DNA of 64,000 nucleotides, taken from the NCBI RefSeq assembly GCF_003255815.1, contig NC_037683.1, forward strand, positions 83,397,758 through 83,461,757, written 5' to 3'. The notes below the pieces were generated by a model, which saw only the letters and a list, made by a program, of their open reading frames with translations, ran no database searches and was not told where the DNA came from. Below are positions 25,076 to 38,743 of the stretch, piece after piece. Position 1 is the stretch's first letter. Each line of letters opens with the position of its first letter. The DNA comes from Theropithecus gelada. Its lineage: Eukaryota; Chordata; Mammalia; Primates; Cercopithecidae. Both the position numbers and the translations under genes were made by a program.

Positions 25076-28000
25076 AAATTCACATGGGGAAAAGGGAACA
25101 GTGTTGGAATTGGGAACGGAATAAGTCCATGGAGCCTTGGGGCAGGCCTTTGGAGATAAAAATCTTACCCCTTCTGTCCCTTTCCACACCACCTTTGAGA
25201 TTCCAGTTTGTGTCAACCAAACGTAACTCCAGAAAGTCAAAGAAAGGAGATGAACTAGAAGAGTATCCTATTTGGGAGCTTCCCACAAGATGACTCTCTT
25301 TATTTTAGTCAATTTCTTCAATAGCTGCTGCAACCACAAACCAAAAATACCTTTACATGTATTGCTGAAAAGCTACATATGGGTAGGTTTAGTGAGTAAG
25401 ATATGGACCCTGCCTTGCAAAAATTCACAATGAAAGAATGAGATCTGCTGATACTCTCTTGGCTTTCATTTTCAGAGTTATACTACTGGTAACCAGTGTA
25501 GGGACTAGGGGAAAACTTTCCCTTTGACCTCTTATGGTTTGTTGAAAAGTCAGTGGACAAAAGGCAGATCGATAGAAGAAAAGGCATTTAAGTGCAGTAA
25601 TGTGTACAGGAGTCATGTAAAATAAAAGAAATCTTAATAATCCTAATTCCCAGTGAAAAACTTAGGAAGTAAGCAATCTTATTTGTAATACACCAGATGC
25701 AGAGCCCAGGACAGAGGATAGAACTATGAAAACAATGCTTGGAGGATCTGATGCCTTTCAGCATGGACAAGAAACAGAACTGGGCCATCAAGGACAGAAT
25801 CATATTGAGTGTGGCTGTGCTCTGCAGCTGGTGGTCCAGGCTGCTGTGGACACATGTATATTCCCTGGCCTCACCAGGGCCACTTCTCTAGACCTCAGAA
25901 TCTAAAGGCTCAAAACCAAAAACAAACTCACAGACAAATCATAACAAGTATCACAGAAGCAATAGTTTTATGACCATAAAACTAACCTAGGAGAAACAGA
26001 ATAAATTTGACCAGTAGACCCAGGCAAAAATGTCTAAAATTCTGAAAACATTTCTATTTTATTTTCCCAACAATTTTAAAACTAGCTCTACTTTCCAAAG
26101 ATTACCAATGTCTCATGAACTTGAAAAGCATTTGGGCTAGTTATTTAATTTATGAGTACTCATGTTTTTATAACTTAATTTAATACCATGTATACAATAT
26201 ACAGACAGCCACGTATGCATGTATATGTAAAAATATTGACAAACACAAATAAAGGTCTTATAACTTTAATTTTAATTTTAAAATTGTAGTCATGAGATCT
26301 ATAAAATTTACTAGTTTAAAAGGACAGTTGGATTCAAACTATGCCTTTGTAAATAGAACAAGTTAAAATTTACCTGTCCCACATGGCTGAAATCCTTACT
26401 GAGTTTTAGAGAAAACATGTTTAGCAAATTTACATTTTAAAGCACAGAGAGAGACTTTAAGCTTTTATAAGAAGGGATTTGGGTTTGTTAGAGGATGATT
26501 TAAGATGGATGCAAAGGTAACACAAAAACATAAGAATTCACCACAGGATTTTATTAGGAGACTAATTTTATTTAGATACATAGTTTCTAATTTAGTCTCC
26601 ATTTTCCAGTTGGACCACTGAGCTCAGAGTGGAGCCCATTAATAAATAGAACCAACAAAGCATTTGTGTTTTCAGAACCTAATAGTTACATATGTGAAAA
26701 GCAGGTATAGCTAGAAAACAGAGAATTTTAAACCTCAGAAATCAAGGGTCCCATTTTTACACTGAATCTCAGGTACTCTCCAAAAACGAAAAGACCATGG
26801 GACCAGGCCATGCAATGTTCCACAGTGCCCCTTACTCCAGACATTTCCCTGAGGCTGGTGGGCCACCCAAATGCAAATTAGTCTACTCTGTGATCATCCC
26901 ATCCCATGTGGGAGTATTATCCCTCGTTGGTGAACATTAGTTCCTCATTAGCTCCAAGTATCCTAGCTCCAAGTCTTTCTTATCTAAACATGCAAAGAAA
27001 TGCGTAGCTCCCCACCTTGACAATCATTCACTGTAGCACTGTCAGCCACCCCCAAAACTGCAGGCCTTGCCAGGGACATGCCAGCCATCACACAGACAAA
27101 TGTCAAGTGCTCTCTCATGGTACAAAGTAATCCCTGATACCCTAAAACATAAAGACATCAGGGAACTCAATGCAAAAGAGAACAGAGCTTTAGACCTGAG
27201 AGAAACCTGCCCACGACTTTTGGAATTCCACAAGGAAGTCAGAAGACCTCCCCACAACCCCGAAAAAGAGAGTGTGTGATGCCTTTTTCTGTGTTGCCCC
27301 TGAGGTCCTCAGAATCATCAGAAGCTCCTTCCTAGGTCCCTCCATGTGTTGTCAAAGATGGCAGAGAGGAATAAGGGGCAGAAGTAAATGGGAGGACGAT
27401 TCTTAGAGGAGCCAATATGGGGAGATTTTAAGCTTTCTGAAAAAGCTAATGATATTTTACATTTTGTTTTCTGGCAAAAATTATATCAATAAGAAAGAAA
27501 GCAGACAGAGGGGCCAAACATATAATTTAAGAAGAGTTTTAGTCAACTAAAAAAAATTCCCAGAAACACAATCCAACAGAGAGCCTGAATATTAATTTTT
27601 TATTAAGTTGACTTCTGACCATAGGGAGTTTAAAACAAATCTTAAAATTTCTTATCAGATTTTAGCTGGGCAAACAGCCTATATACCTGGCTTTTGAACA
27701 TCTTTTTTCTTTTCTTTTAAACCAAGGTACCTTTCAAAGTAACTCACCAAAAGCAATAAGGCTTAACCAGTGTTGTGACTTAACTAATGATGCACTAAAT
27801 ATCTCCATATCTCCAAAGAGGTGCAAAGCAGTCCTCACAAGATCCAGATCCACTTCAAAGATGGCTCAAAGAAAAGAAAGCTTTGCTAGCCACAAATGGA
27901 GTACAACCCACATTTCTGTCCTGCCATATTCTCTAGGGGCTCAGCTTCTCAGCTGACCATCTACACACAAAGGCCAATCATACCATGTGCCCACAGATGG

Positions 28001-28150
28001 AAGATTAAAATAGACAGTAAAACAGGAGATCAAAAGTTGCACATTAAAGAGAAAAGGATCAATAACAAATGGATACCCTCAAAAGTCAAGAGTCATACAA
28101 ATATCAAATCAAAATTTTATAAATGTTTCTTCTCCTGAATTAAAGGACTT
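25076..28150. other. Stretch of about 3 kb without a recognised repeat
   Basis: No Alu, L1, MIR or LTR signature was found by eye from 25.3 kb on. Short open frames (for example 25240-24902 minus and 27067-27279 plus) show no domain. It is A-rich with a uniform character, so an old ERV interior or unique DNA are both possible. Confidence 0.35.
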
Positions 28151-28162
28151 TTTTTCAGAGAC

Positions 28163-28237
28163 TGGTTCCTTGACCGGGAACCAAACCAGTGCCATGGCTG
28201 TGAAAGCACAGAATCCTAATCACTAGACTACTATGAA
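28163..28237 (-). pseudogene. tRNA-Glu(TTC) retropseudogene with CCA
   Basis: On the minus strand, 28237-28166 is a 72-nt tRNA-Glu-like sequence. The A-box-like TAGTCTAGTGATTAGG is present, the anticodon TTC falls at 28204-28202, and a B-box-like GGTTTGGTTCC is present but altered. The acceptor stem has mismatches. The three bases after the body, 28165-28163, read CCA, which is not encoded in human nuclear tRNA genes. An A-rich stretch (GAAAAAAAG) follows and no pol III T-run. Together these mark a reverse-transcribed mature tRNA rather than a gene. Confidence 0.8.
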
Positions 28238-29030
28238 TATTGGTGTAACAGTGACAATTATTGTTCTGTTGACTACTGCTAAGTGTGCCTTCCATCTTTC
28301 TGGCATTCAAATGCATTAGTATAAAGTAATCATTTCAGACGTTTCTTAATTAACAATGATACCTAGTACTGTGACCAAAATAGAATACTTAAGTTAAAGG
28401 ATCTTATGGATCCAGATGAATAGAATAAGTGGCACACATCTTTGAAGTCTCATTAATCTTTACTTAGGAGGCATGAGAGCAACACTCACCACTTAGAAAT
28501 GTTTAAAAATGTTTTGAAACATTAAAAGCCTAGGAGATGATTTATGGAAAAATTCATTGGAAACCTCTTTTCGTAAAGTAAAAAAAGGGCATCAATATGA
28601 ATAAAAGAAAACAGGGTGAAAGTATGATTTTTATAACAAGAATGCCCTTCAGTTGTAACTTAAATGCTAGCACCAACATTCTCACCATTGTTGGTTTGTT
28701 ACTACTCCTGCTTTAGTGAGAGGCCTTGTATTGTCCTAGAAAAGAGTTTGCAATGCCCTGGTACCTTTAAAAGAGTCATGTGCTCTGTGGCATGTCATTC
28801 TATTGATTGGAAAGCACATCTAATGATGAACAAGAATAATTAGCACTTGGATTTGTGTTTTGTAAGGCACATGTGGTTGAGGTACCATCCAGAATATAGA
28901 AAAAGCAAATTCACAATCATGGAAATTTGCGTATTTATCTTCTGTTGAAAAAAATAAACATCACAAGTATAATAACTCTAGGCTATAGTTAGTAAATTTT
29001 TCTATCAATTACAAAATATTTTTCATTTCT
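28238..29030. other. Unassigned sequence
   Basis: AT-rich, with no gene or clear repeat recognised. Confidence 0.4.
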
Positions 29031-29332
29031 TTTTTTCTCTTTTCTTTTTTAAAAAAATAGGGTCTTGCTCTGTGACTCAGGCTGGAGTGCAGTGGTGCAA
29101 TCTCAGCTCACTACAGCCTCGACCTTCTAGGCTCAAGTAGTCCTCCTGCCTCAGCCCCCTAAGTAGCTGGGACTACAGACATATGCCACCACACCCAGGT
29201 AACTTTTGTATTTTTTGTAGAGATGGATTTTGCCATGTTGCCCAGGCTGGTCTCAAACTCCTGAGCTCAGGCAATCCACCCACCTCAGCCACCAAAGTGC
29301 TGGGATTACAGATATGAGCCACTGTGCCCGAC
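29031..29332 (-). mobile_element. Alu
   Basis: The pyrimidine-rich head TTTCTTTTTTAAAAAAATAG leads into GGTCTTGCTCTGTGACTCAG. It ends GAGCCACTGTGCCCGACC. Old (AluJ-like). Confidence 0.92.
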
Positions 29333-30292
29333 CAAATGAATTGCTTTTTATCAGTTGCACCATTAATGACTAGAACAATGCTTATTATTTTTGATTCTAT
29401 AAAGTGACATAGAATCAATTGTTTGTATTAGTCATTAAAACTGAATTCCATTAAAAATCCTGATTGAACACAGATTGAGCTGTGTAGCAAACACTGGGTC
29501 TTGTTTTAGTTCAAAATTCAGAATTCCAATCCCAGACATTACAAAATTTCCCTTTGAATAGTTCTACTCACTGGTGCTATTTTAGAGGCCTTAAACTTTC
29601 ATTTTCCCCCTTTACATGTTAATTTAGTCAGAACAGATGTGTGTGACATCTGTGCACATATGTTCCCTGCAGAATTCTTGGGAGTGGAGGATCAGTCCGG
29701 CATCTTTGAATCAGACCCCTTATGATGAACATACTTGAAACCACTCTTTCTGGATCTGAGAAACTATGCTTCCTCCTATCTCTAAAACAATTTGTGTTTT
29801 ATGTAGTGGGCAATTTAATGAGTTGATTTTCTCTTGCTTTCTCTAGCACATTCCACTTTTCCAGCTAGGGTCAAGCTTGGGACTCATTCCCTTCTGGGCC
29901 TGGAAGTCAGCCTGGCAGGCCCAGCCCCAGAGCTATGGCCTCCTCACAAAACCAGCTTTGTAACATGCTCCTTGACTGTGGAGAAACCCAACAGAGCAAG
30001 AAGTTTCTTTAATCAACTCTTGGGAGCTCTGACAAATGCTCTGAGCATTTTCACCAGGCACTCTGATTTCCCTGTGAGGTTTCTATGGCTCCCCAGTCAA
30101 CATTTTCCAATACTGACTTTGGAGCCTTTGGAAAGTGCGTCAAGAAATAATGTCTGTTTTATATGAAAAACTTGTCATTTCAAAAATGGCTGGGAATATC
30201 AGTTATATTTGGGAATTCACTGAAATGTCTTATGCTACGGGAGGACACATGCTTCTAGAGGGAGGTCCCATATGGTCAAGAGTTCCACTTAC
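29333..30292. other. Low-repeat stretch
   Basis: No repeat recognised. A plus-strand frame at 29834-30166 (110 codons) shows no known domain and no low-complexity cause. Its composition does not distinguish it from chance. Confidence 0.4.
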
Positions 30293-30380
30293 TGATGTTG
30301 TTCGTCTGAGGCAGGGTGACGCTCACCACACCACAGTTCACGATCAAAGTGCTGCTGATCTGCCAGAGGACCATGGAAAG
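30293..30380. other. Exon-like segment, strand ambiguous
   Basis: On the plus strand, 30315-30380 lies between GAGGCAG and a donor GGAAAG|GTAGGG and is open in two frames (66 nt). On the minus strand, 30359-30293 lies between CCTCTGGCAG and CATCA|GTAAGT (67 nt) and is also open. CpG content is higher than in the flanks. I do not recognise a protein on either strand. It could be a true exon or chance. Confidence 0.25.
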
Positions 30381-30890
30381 GTAGGGATGTGGTAAGCCTG
30401 AGCCCAGCGTCACCTAAAAACTAGCCCTTTTTTTGTATGCAGATTTTGTAATGCATGAATATCACTCTGTTGCTCCATTAGGTGGATCAATTACATTTTT
30501 AAAAACCTTCAAAAGTGTTTCTGCCCAAATCCTAAGTCATAATCTTCTGCAACTCTCCTAAACCTTGTACTGTGTCTGCTATGGCTCAGTGTGCGCCATA
30601 CTGCAGGGTCAGGTAATCTTAGAACTAAAGGGGAGGAAAAAGAATCTCTCTACCTTTCGTGACTCTTAACCAGAATTCCCCATATCAAAAGACAGATTAA
30701 CAAGAGGAAAACAAACAAGAGTTTATTAATATGTAATACCTCTTGTATACATGGGAGAAAATTAATAAATCTCTAGAGTAGATCTCAAGAAAGAGTTAAA
30801 CCTTGGGCTTAAATGCCATCATTTGCTGAAACAAAGAAAGAAGGGTATGAGGAAAGTCCTGCTTCAGATGGCCAGGAAAAAACTGTAAAC

Positions 30891-31110
30891 CAAGCTTGTC
30901 CAACCCATGGCCTGCGGGCCTCATGTGGCCCAGGATAGCTTTGAATGAAGCCCAACACAAATTCATAAACTTTTTTCGAACATTATGAGATTTTTTTGTG
31001 ATTTTTTTTTTTTTTTTGCTCATCAGCTGTCGTTAGTGTAGTTTACTTGTAGCCCAAGACAATTTTTCTTCCAATGTGTCCCAGGAAAGCCAAAAGTTGG
31101 AACACCCCTG
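30891..31110 (-). mobile_element. hAT-Charlie miniature element (MER30-like)
   Basis: It runs from CAAGCTTGTCCAACCCATGG to GGAACACCCCTG, forming imperfect terminal inverted repeats. 8-bp flanks CTGTAAAC and CTGTAAAA are the target duplication, as hAT elements make. 220 bp, no coding capacity. Confidence 0.85.
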
Positions 31111-31373
31111 CTGTAAAAAGAAGTAAGTTTTGTTGTGCAGATTTAAATTGATGCCTTCTCCATGGACAAGAATCTCTAGGGATTTAGTCCCTCTCTTGCT
31201 GGTGAAGAGAGGGGATATCCTTTCAAATAAATGTTTCCTTTATAGATGTAAGTTTCCTTATGAAAGGGCAACTTTGCAGAATTACTCCTATGTCTGCAGT
31301 TTCTCAAGATAACCAGCTGACAATAATCAATATGCCAAAGAGACATATTTTGAAACCACCTTAGCAAAAGCTA

Positions 31374-32417
<1,044 letters not shown>

Positions 32418-32589
32418 TTTTGGACTGGCATATTCTGGTCTCCTACAGTCACATTTTGGGGTTGTCCTGAACCTTGGAAGAATGATGTATAAAGTATTGG
32501 GTTACAGTTCACCAGCCATTAGTTTCTAAAGATAGTTGGAGATAATTTGAACATAATTTAGATTTTATAATTACTTCTAGAAGTTATTA

Positions 32590-33110
32590 TAATGAATAGG
32601 TAAGAATTACTAAGCTCACTCTATGCAGTAGGCATGTACCAAGTACCTCTGTTTTCTTATCTTCATGAAACATTTCTGTGGTAGATACTATTCACTCTTT
32701 TTTTTTTTTTTTTTTAACTTTTTTATTTTTTGAGACAGAGTCTCGTTCTGTCGCCCAGGCTGTAGTGCAGTGCCGAGATCTCAGCTCACTGCAACCTCTG
32801 TCTCCCAGGTTCAAGTGATTCTCGTGCCTCAGCCGCCCAAGCAGCTGGGATTACAGGCATGCACCACCACATCCAGCTAATTTTTGGATTTTCAGTAGAG
32901 ACAGGATTTCATCATGTTGCCCAGGCTGGTCTTGAACTCTTGTCCTCAAGCGATCTGCCTGCCTTGGTCTCCCAAAGTGCTGGGATTACGGGCATGAGTC
33001 ACTGTGCCCAGCCAGTACTATTTACTCTTATTTTACAGATGAAAACAAAGATTCAGAGAAGATAACTGGCTAAGAAGTGGTAAAACTCAATCCTGAACCT
33101 AAGGGTACCT
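32590..33110 (-). repeat. MIR, reverse orientation, split by an Alu
   Basis: TATGCAGTAGGCATGTACCA precedes the Alu. ATTTTACAGATGAAAACAAA and CTGGCTAAGAAGTGGTAAAA follow it. The flanking TACTATTCACTCTT and TACTATTTACTCTT are the Alu target duplication. Confidence 0.8.
32698..33011 (-). mobile_element. Alu in MIR
   Basis: Poly-T head, GAGACAGAGTCTCGTTCTGT, both monomers, ending GTCACTGTGCCCAGCC. Confidence 0.95.
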
Positions 33111-33117
33111 AAGGCCG

Positions 33118-33151
33118 TTTTGAGAGATTGACCAAAAATGGGAGAATTGTT
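33118..33151. repeat. Left arm of a perfect 34-bp inverted repeat
   Basis: The exact reverse complement of 34049-34082, including a polypurine stretch AAAAATGGGAGAA. It lies between the host MIR and the LTR block. Confidence 0.95.
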
Positions 33152-33602
33152 TTAACTACTATCAAAAGACAAAGTTACAACACACTTAGTTTAAATATCT
33201 TAATGGCTTTTATTTGCAACTTTAAAATTGGGCAGCACCACATTCTGTAAAATAGAATGAGTGTTCAGATAAGCTGAGCAGAAGAAGTTGGTTTTGTAGA
33301 GAGAAAAGGGCTGAGGAAAACAGAAACAGAAAACAAAAAGTGGATGCTTGTTTTAAAAGTTACTTTCCTCATAAATGATAAAGCAGAGGAAACTTCTTTA
33401 TTATACTGGCTACCTCTGGCTTATTTGGGGAGTTGGCCGTTTTCTCTCACTCTTTTGATTTCTTGGAAGGTCAGATAAATAGCTTAATTTAGGCTTGGTG
33501 CTGGGGAACTTTAGCATGAGTGACTCCATTTTGATTTGGGCTATTGGGCATAGTGCAGAAACTCAGTCCAAACAAATGTTCTCCTATAAATTTTATTTAA
33601 CA
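33148..33602 (-). repeat. Class I ERV LTR, unit a
   Basis: On the minus strand it starts TGTTAAATAAAATTTATAGG and ends GTAGTTAAAACA. An AATAAA signal lies near 33217, followed by a GTGTTGT stretch. About 455 bp. Its start resembles the sequence at 34412-34370 (minus). Confidence 0.6.
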
Positions 33603-34052
33603 TTACCATAACCACCCAGTGAGTGCTTCTTGCCTGCTCCCCAGATAGAGCTGATTTATCAAGGGAGGGGAATTGGAAATAGACAAAGAGTTTTATACAC
33701 ATAAAGCCAGCTAATGGGAGACTGGAGTTTTATTATTACTCAGTTCAGCCTCCTTGAGAATTTAGGGGCTAGGATTTTTCCAAGATAGTTTGGGGGAAGG
33801 AAGGGTGTGCAGAAAATAGAAGTGAGGTACAGAAACAGCCGAATTGGTTACAGCTTGGTGTTTGTCTAACTTGAACGTGGTTTGAACAGTTGGCTGCCTG
33901 TGACTTGCTGAAACTCCAGTGATTGGTACAAGAGAGGGTTATAGCCTGTTACTCATTAAGCTGGGTTATAGTTCATAATGTAGAGAGAAATCTTTAGGTC
34001 AAACTTATAATATGTACAAAGGAGGTAGTTTTAGGTTAAACTTAATTTAACA
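33603..34052 (-). repeat. Class I ERV LTR, unit b
   Basis: On the minus strand it starts TGTTAAATTAAGTTTAACC, contains TAATAATAAAACTCC and ends near CACTGGGTGGTTATGG, an LTR-like ending. It is preceded by a polypurine tract at 34053-34069, as expected for a 3' LTR. Confidence 0.6.
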
Positions 34053-34082
34053 ATTCTCCCATTTTTGGTCAATCTCTCAAAA
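34049..34082. repeat. Right arm of the 34-bp inverted repeat (polypurine tract)
   Basis: Read on minus this is the tract just before LTR unit b, the place where plus-strand priming occurs in retroviruses. It is the perfect inverted copy of 33118-33151. Confidence 0.9.
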
Positions 34083-34880
34083 TTGAGAGGTTGACCACAA
34101 CTTTAGGCATTGATGTCACTCTGTCACCATCATAAATGTGCTTATTGTGTCTCAAGTCCCACTGGTAAATAGCAGAAGAGTGGTTTTGTAAGGTGGCAAC
34201 AAGGGCTTCAAGTTACATTTTTGTAAGTGTTGGAGTAGAGGGATCTCCTTGTGCTGGAATCTCTTGTTTTCAGAAGGAAAACAAAACCTGGTCTGTTTTA
34301 GGATCTACCTGCTTCCTTAAAGTTTCAGTTTGGTGGTCTGGTATGGTCTGTTGGAGCCTAGTGCATAAGCTCAGTCCAAAACAATGGCCTCCCATAATTT
34401 TCTTTAAAAATTCTTCCCTTTTGGTCAGGTTCTTACTTAGGTGAGAGTGTGACCAAAACTTAGGGCTGTAGTGCTGCTCTCGGTTACCATGATTTTGGGT
34501 TTCAGGTCTCAGGACATCACTCATAGGTTATCATGTCCTCATGGTCACACATTTCTTTGAGCTTTTGTTGTTCCAATCAAAGAGAGACCATTTGACATTC
34601 TGTGGTTGACTACATGAAAACATTTAAAACTTTTGAGAGAATGCAGTGTGCCAGGAAGATAATACCAAGAGTTTGGAATATGTTCCTTAACTAGGGTCCC
34701 CATGAATAAAACCAACTAAAATTAAGTAGAACAAAGAATGAGCTAGTTAGCGTCTGCTCTTTTCAACTAAGGAGGCTGTTTTGCTCATTTTCTACAACTG
34801 AATCTCTATAATAATCTGGAGCACTTCTATTATCTAGCACAACTTCAGCAAGAGGATTTAAACAGACCTCTCCTAAACAC
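34083..34880 (-). repeat. Class I ERV 3' interior plus partial LTR-like start
   Basis: On the minus strand, a second polypurine-like tract (34430-34414) precedes an LTR-like start at 34412 resembling LTR unit a (GGACTGAGCTTATGCAC against GGACTGAGTTTCTGCAC). Interior-like sequence lies on both sides. The order suggests overlapping or rearranged ERV copies. No coding frame. Confidence 0.45.
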
Positions 34881-34885
34881 TGCTG

Positions 34886-35222
34886 CTATGGTTTGAATAT
34901 TTTGTCCCCTCCAAAACTCATGTGTTGGAAACTTAATCATCAATGCAACAGTGTTGGGAGATGGGGCCTAATGGGAGGTGTTTAGGCCCTGAGAGCTCTG
35001 CCCTCATGAATAGATTAACGTTATAAAATGGTGAGTTTTGCTCCTCCTTGCTCTCTGTCTTTGTCCTTCTGTTATGAGATGATGCAACAGGAAGGTCCTT
35101 GCAAGATGCTGGCACTTCAATATTGGACTTTCCAACCTTCAGTACTGTAAGCCAATAAATTTCCGTTCATTAAAAATTACCCAGTCTGTGGTATTTATAG
35201 CAGCACAAAATGGACTAAGACA
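34886..35222 (+). repeat. MaLR LTR (MST/MLT1-like)
   Basis: TATGGTTTGAATATTTTGTC start, GATGGGGCCTAATGGGAGGT, an AATAAATTTCC signal near 35155, and end GGACTAAGACAG. Confidence 0.85.
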
Positions 35223-35234
35223 GCTTCTATTTAT

Positions 35235-35740
35235 GTATTCATTTAATAAATAATCATTAAACACTTACTATTGTAAGACACAATGCTAGATACTATAAGA
35301 TACAGTCATGAAAAGACTAAAGGCCCTATCCTTGGGCAGTTTAGACAACAAGTCAGTAACCTAATAGAATAAGTAATATTTTCAAAAAGTGATAAGTGCA
35401 ATGAAGAGGACAAAACAGGGTTGGAAAGAGGAGCTATTACAGATTAGGTGGTCAGGAAAGCCCTTGTGAAAGAGAAGTGGCAGGGAGTCAAGAAAGAGCC
35501 ATCTATGAGAAGATCTGGGGAAAAGCATTCCAGACAGAAGGAGCCATAAAATGAAAGGTCTCAAGATGAAAACATACCTGGCTGGTTTGAGAAGAAGTCA
35601 GAGGCCAGATCATGATGCGTCTTGCAGGCTGTGGGAAGACTGGACTTCACTGAAAGCATGATGTGAAACCACTGGAGAGTTTCAAGCAGGGGAGTGGCAT
35701 GATTGTGAGTTATCTTCTAGAGGGACTATTTAGGCTGCAG
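35235..35740 (-). repeat. L2, reverse orientation
   Basis: AAACACTTACTATTGTAAGA, then AAAGCATTCCAGACAGAAGG, then GGAGTGGCATGATTGTGAGT: reversed L2 3' region in order. Confidence 0.75.
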
Positions 35741-35764
35741 GGCATTCAGAAGTCAGACAGATAT

Positions 35765-35900
35765 GGGGCTTTGGGAAAGCTGTTCCATCTCTCTTAGTCA
35801 CAGATTCCTTATCTGTAAAGTCAGTAAAATGATAATTACAGTGCAAGATTGTTGTGAAGATAAAGTGAGACTGGAATCCTGCACACCTGTCTTTCCTGAT
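35765..35900 (+). repeat. MIR fragment
   Basis: AGATTCCTTATCTGTAAAGT and ATAATTACAGTGCAAGATTG follow the MIR 3' half. Confidence 0.65.
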
Positions 35901-36224
35901 GTAATCATGGCTCACTTAGATGAGTGTGTCTGCACTAAGCCAGGCTAGGCTGACTTAGCCACTTGAAGCATCCAGATGACATCTTCTGAATGATCCTTGC
36001 TTTGACTCTGAGTGGGGAGAGGGGAAAGGGAGGTAGAATTCAGCTACATAGGGAACAGGGGTGGAGATTAGAATAAGAATTTAAATACATGCTTTATGAG
36101 CCCTGACAAGTCTGCAAGTCTATATTGAGTAAGAAACAGCTAAACAGGGTTTTTGTTTTGTTTTGTCTTTTTTTTTTTAGTAGCAAGTAGATGCAAAATA
36201 ATCCTATTATTCTTGTGAAAGCCA
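35901..36224. other. Unassigned sequence
   Basis: No gene or repeat recognised. It includes a T-rich run at 36146-36178. Confidence 0.4.
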
Positions 36225-36297
36225 GAATGAAAGAAAGAAGAAAAAGAAAGGAAGAAAGAAAGAGAGAGAGAAAGAAAGGAAGAGAGAAAGACAGACC
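36225..36297. repeat. Purine (GAAA/GGAA)n low-complexity tract
   Basis: About 70 bases almost free of pyrimidines, in AAGAAAGAAGAAAAAGAAAG units. Confidence 0.9.
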
Positions 36298-36542
36298 TAC
36301 ATTGCAGATAAGTTTGGGTTGAAGAAATAACCGCACAGATAAATTTTTTGATCTTCTTTTGAAGGAGTAATAGCTTTCTATCCCTCTTGCTTAGGGAAAT
36401 TCTTCCAGTTTAGGTTTAGGTAAGGGAAACCTGGCCTAGAAAAACTCGAGAAAGAGATAAGAAGCTTCGCTTTTTCAGAATGTCTGAAGGTTCCCCTTGC
36501 CCCCTACTTGGTGGGGTGTCAGATGAGATATCCTATACCTGG

Positions 36543-36710
36543 TACAGCACCTGATGTAGCAACAACCCTATGAAGTTGATATTATCTCCCTCATTGTACA
36601 GATGTTGAAACTGAGGCCCAGAGAGCTTAAGTAACTTGCACACAGCTGGAAAGTGTTGTAGCTAGTACTGAAAGCAAGTTCTATTTGACTCCAAATCCCA
36701 CACTTGTAAG
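36543..36710 (-). repeat. MIR, reverse orientation
   Basis: AACAACCCTATGAAGTTGAT, GTTGAAACTGAGGCCCAGAG and TTAAGTAACTTGCACACAGC are the reversed MIR core. Confidence 0.85.
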
Positions 36711-36844
36711 GCACACAGTAGGTATGTATCAGCATTTTCATATGGTTTGACGTATATCAAGTACCAATTTTTGAACTCAAAATATTTGAATATTTTTGAA
36801 CAACAACAACAAAAAACTCTTCTGTTACATTTTCTTCTTTCGTT

Positions 36845-36846
<2 letters not shown>

Positions 36847-36892
<46 letters not shown>
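36847..36892. repeat. Poly-T run at a gap edge
   Basis: Uninterrupted T run of about 46 bases running into the N gap; the left part of an Alu poly-A tail. Confidence 0.95.
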
Positions 36893-36981
36893 NNNNNNNN
36901 NNNNNNNNNNNNNNNNNNNNNNNNNNNNNNNNNNNNNNNNNNNNNNNNNNNNNNNNNNNNNNNNNNNNNNNNNNNNNNNNN
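36893..36981. other. Assembly gap, 89 Ns
   Basis: Unsequenced bases between two poly-T runs. The missing DNA is probably homopolymer or simple repeat. Frames drawn through it are meaningless. Confidence 0.99.
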
Positions 36982-38332
<1,351 letters not shown>

Positions 38333-38636
38333 TTGCTACAAGCTAAATGTTTGTGTCTCTCCAAAATCTGTATGTTGAAACCCTAAACCCCAATATATTT
38401 GGAGGGTTAGTTTAGATCATGAAGGTGGAGACCCCATGATGAGATAAGCACCCTTGTGAGATGAACGGACCAGAGCACCCTCTCTGCAATGGGAGGACAC
38501 AGCTGTCTGTCAGTCAGGAAGAGGGCGTCACCAGAGCCTACCCAGGCTGGTACCCTGATCTTAGACCTCTCAGCTTCCAGAAATAAATTTCTGTTGTTTA
38601 AGGCTATGATGTTTTTTAGTAACAGGCCAAACTGAC
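38333..38636 (+). repeat. MLT1-type MaLR LTR
   Basis: GCTAAATGTTTGTGTCTCTC, GTATGTTGAAACCCTAAACC and AAATAAATTTCTGTTGTTTA in order. Confidence 0.82.
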
Positions 38637-38743
38637 TCCACTCAAACCAGCTTAAGCAAAAGCGCTTGTAGAGGAAGAAAAATAATTTTTTCTTCAATCC
38701 TCGTAAGTTCTTGGTTTGAACAGACCCTGGTGACAAAATTACA

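Noticed and set aside
28163..28237. Functional tRNA-Glu gene
   Set aside because: Acceptor mismatches, an altered B box, a CCA end in the DNA and no pol III terminator.
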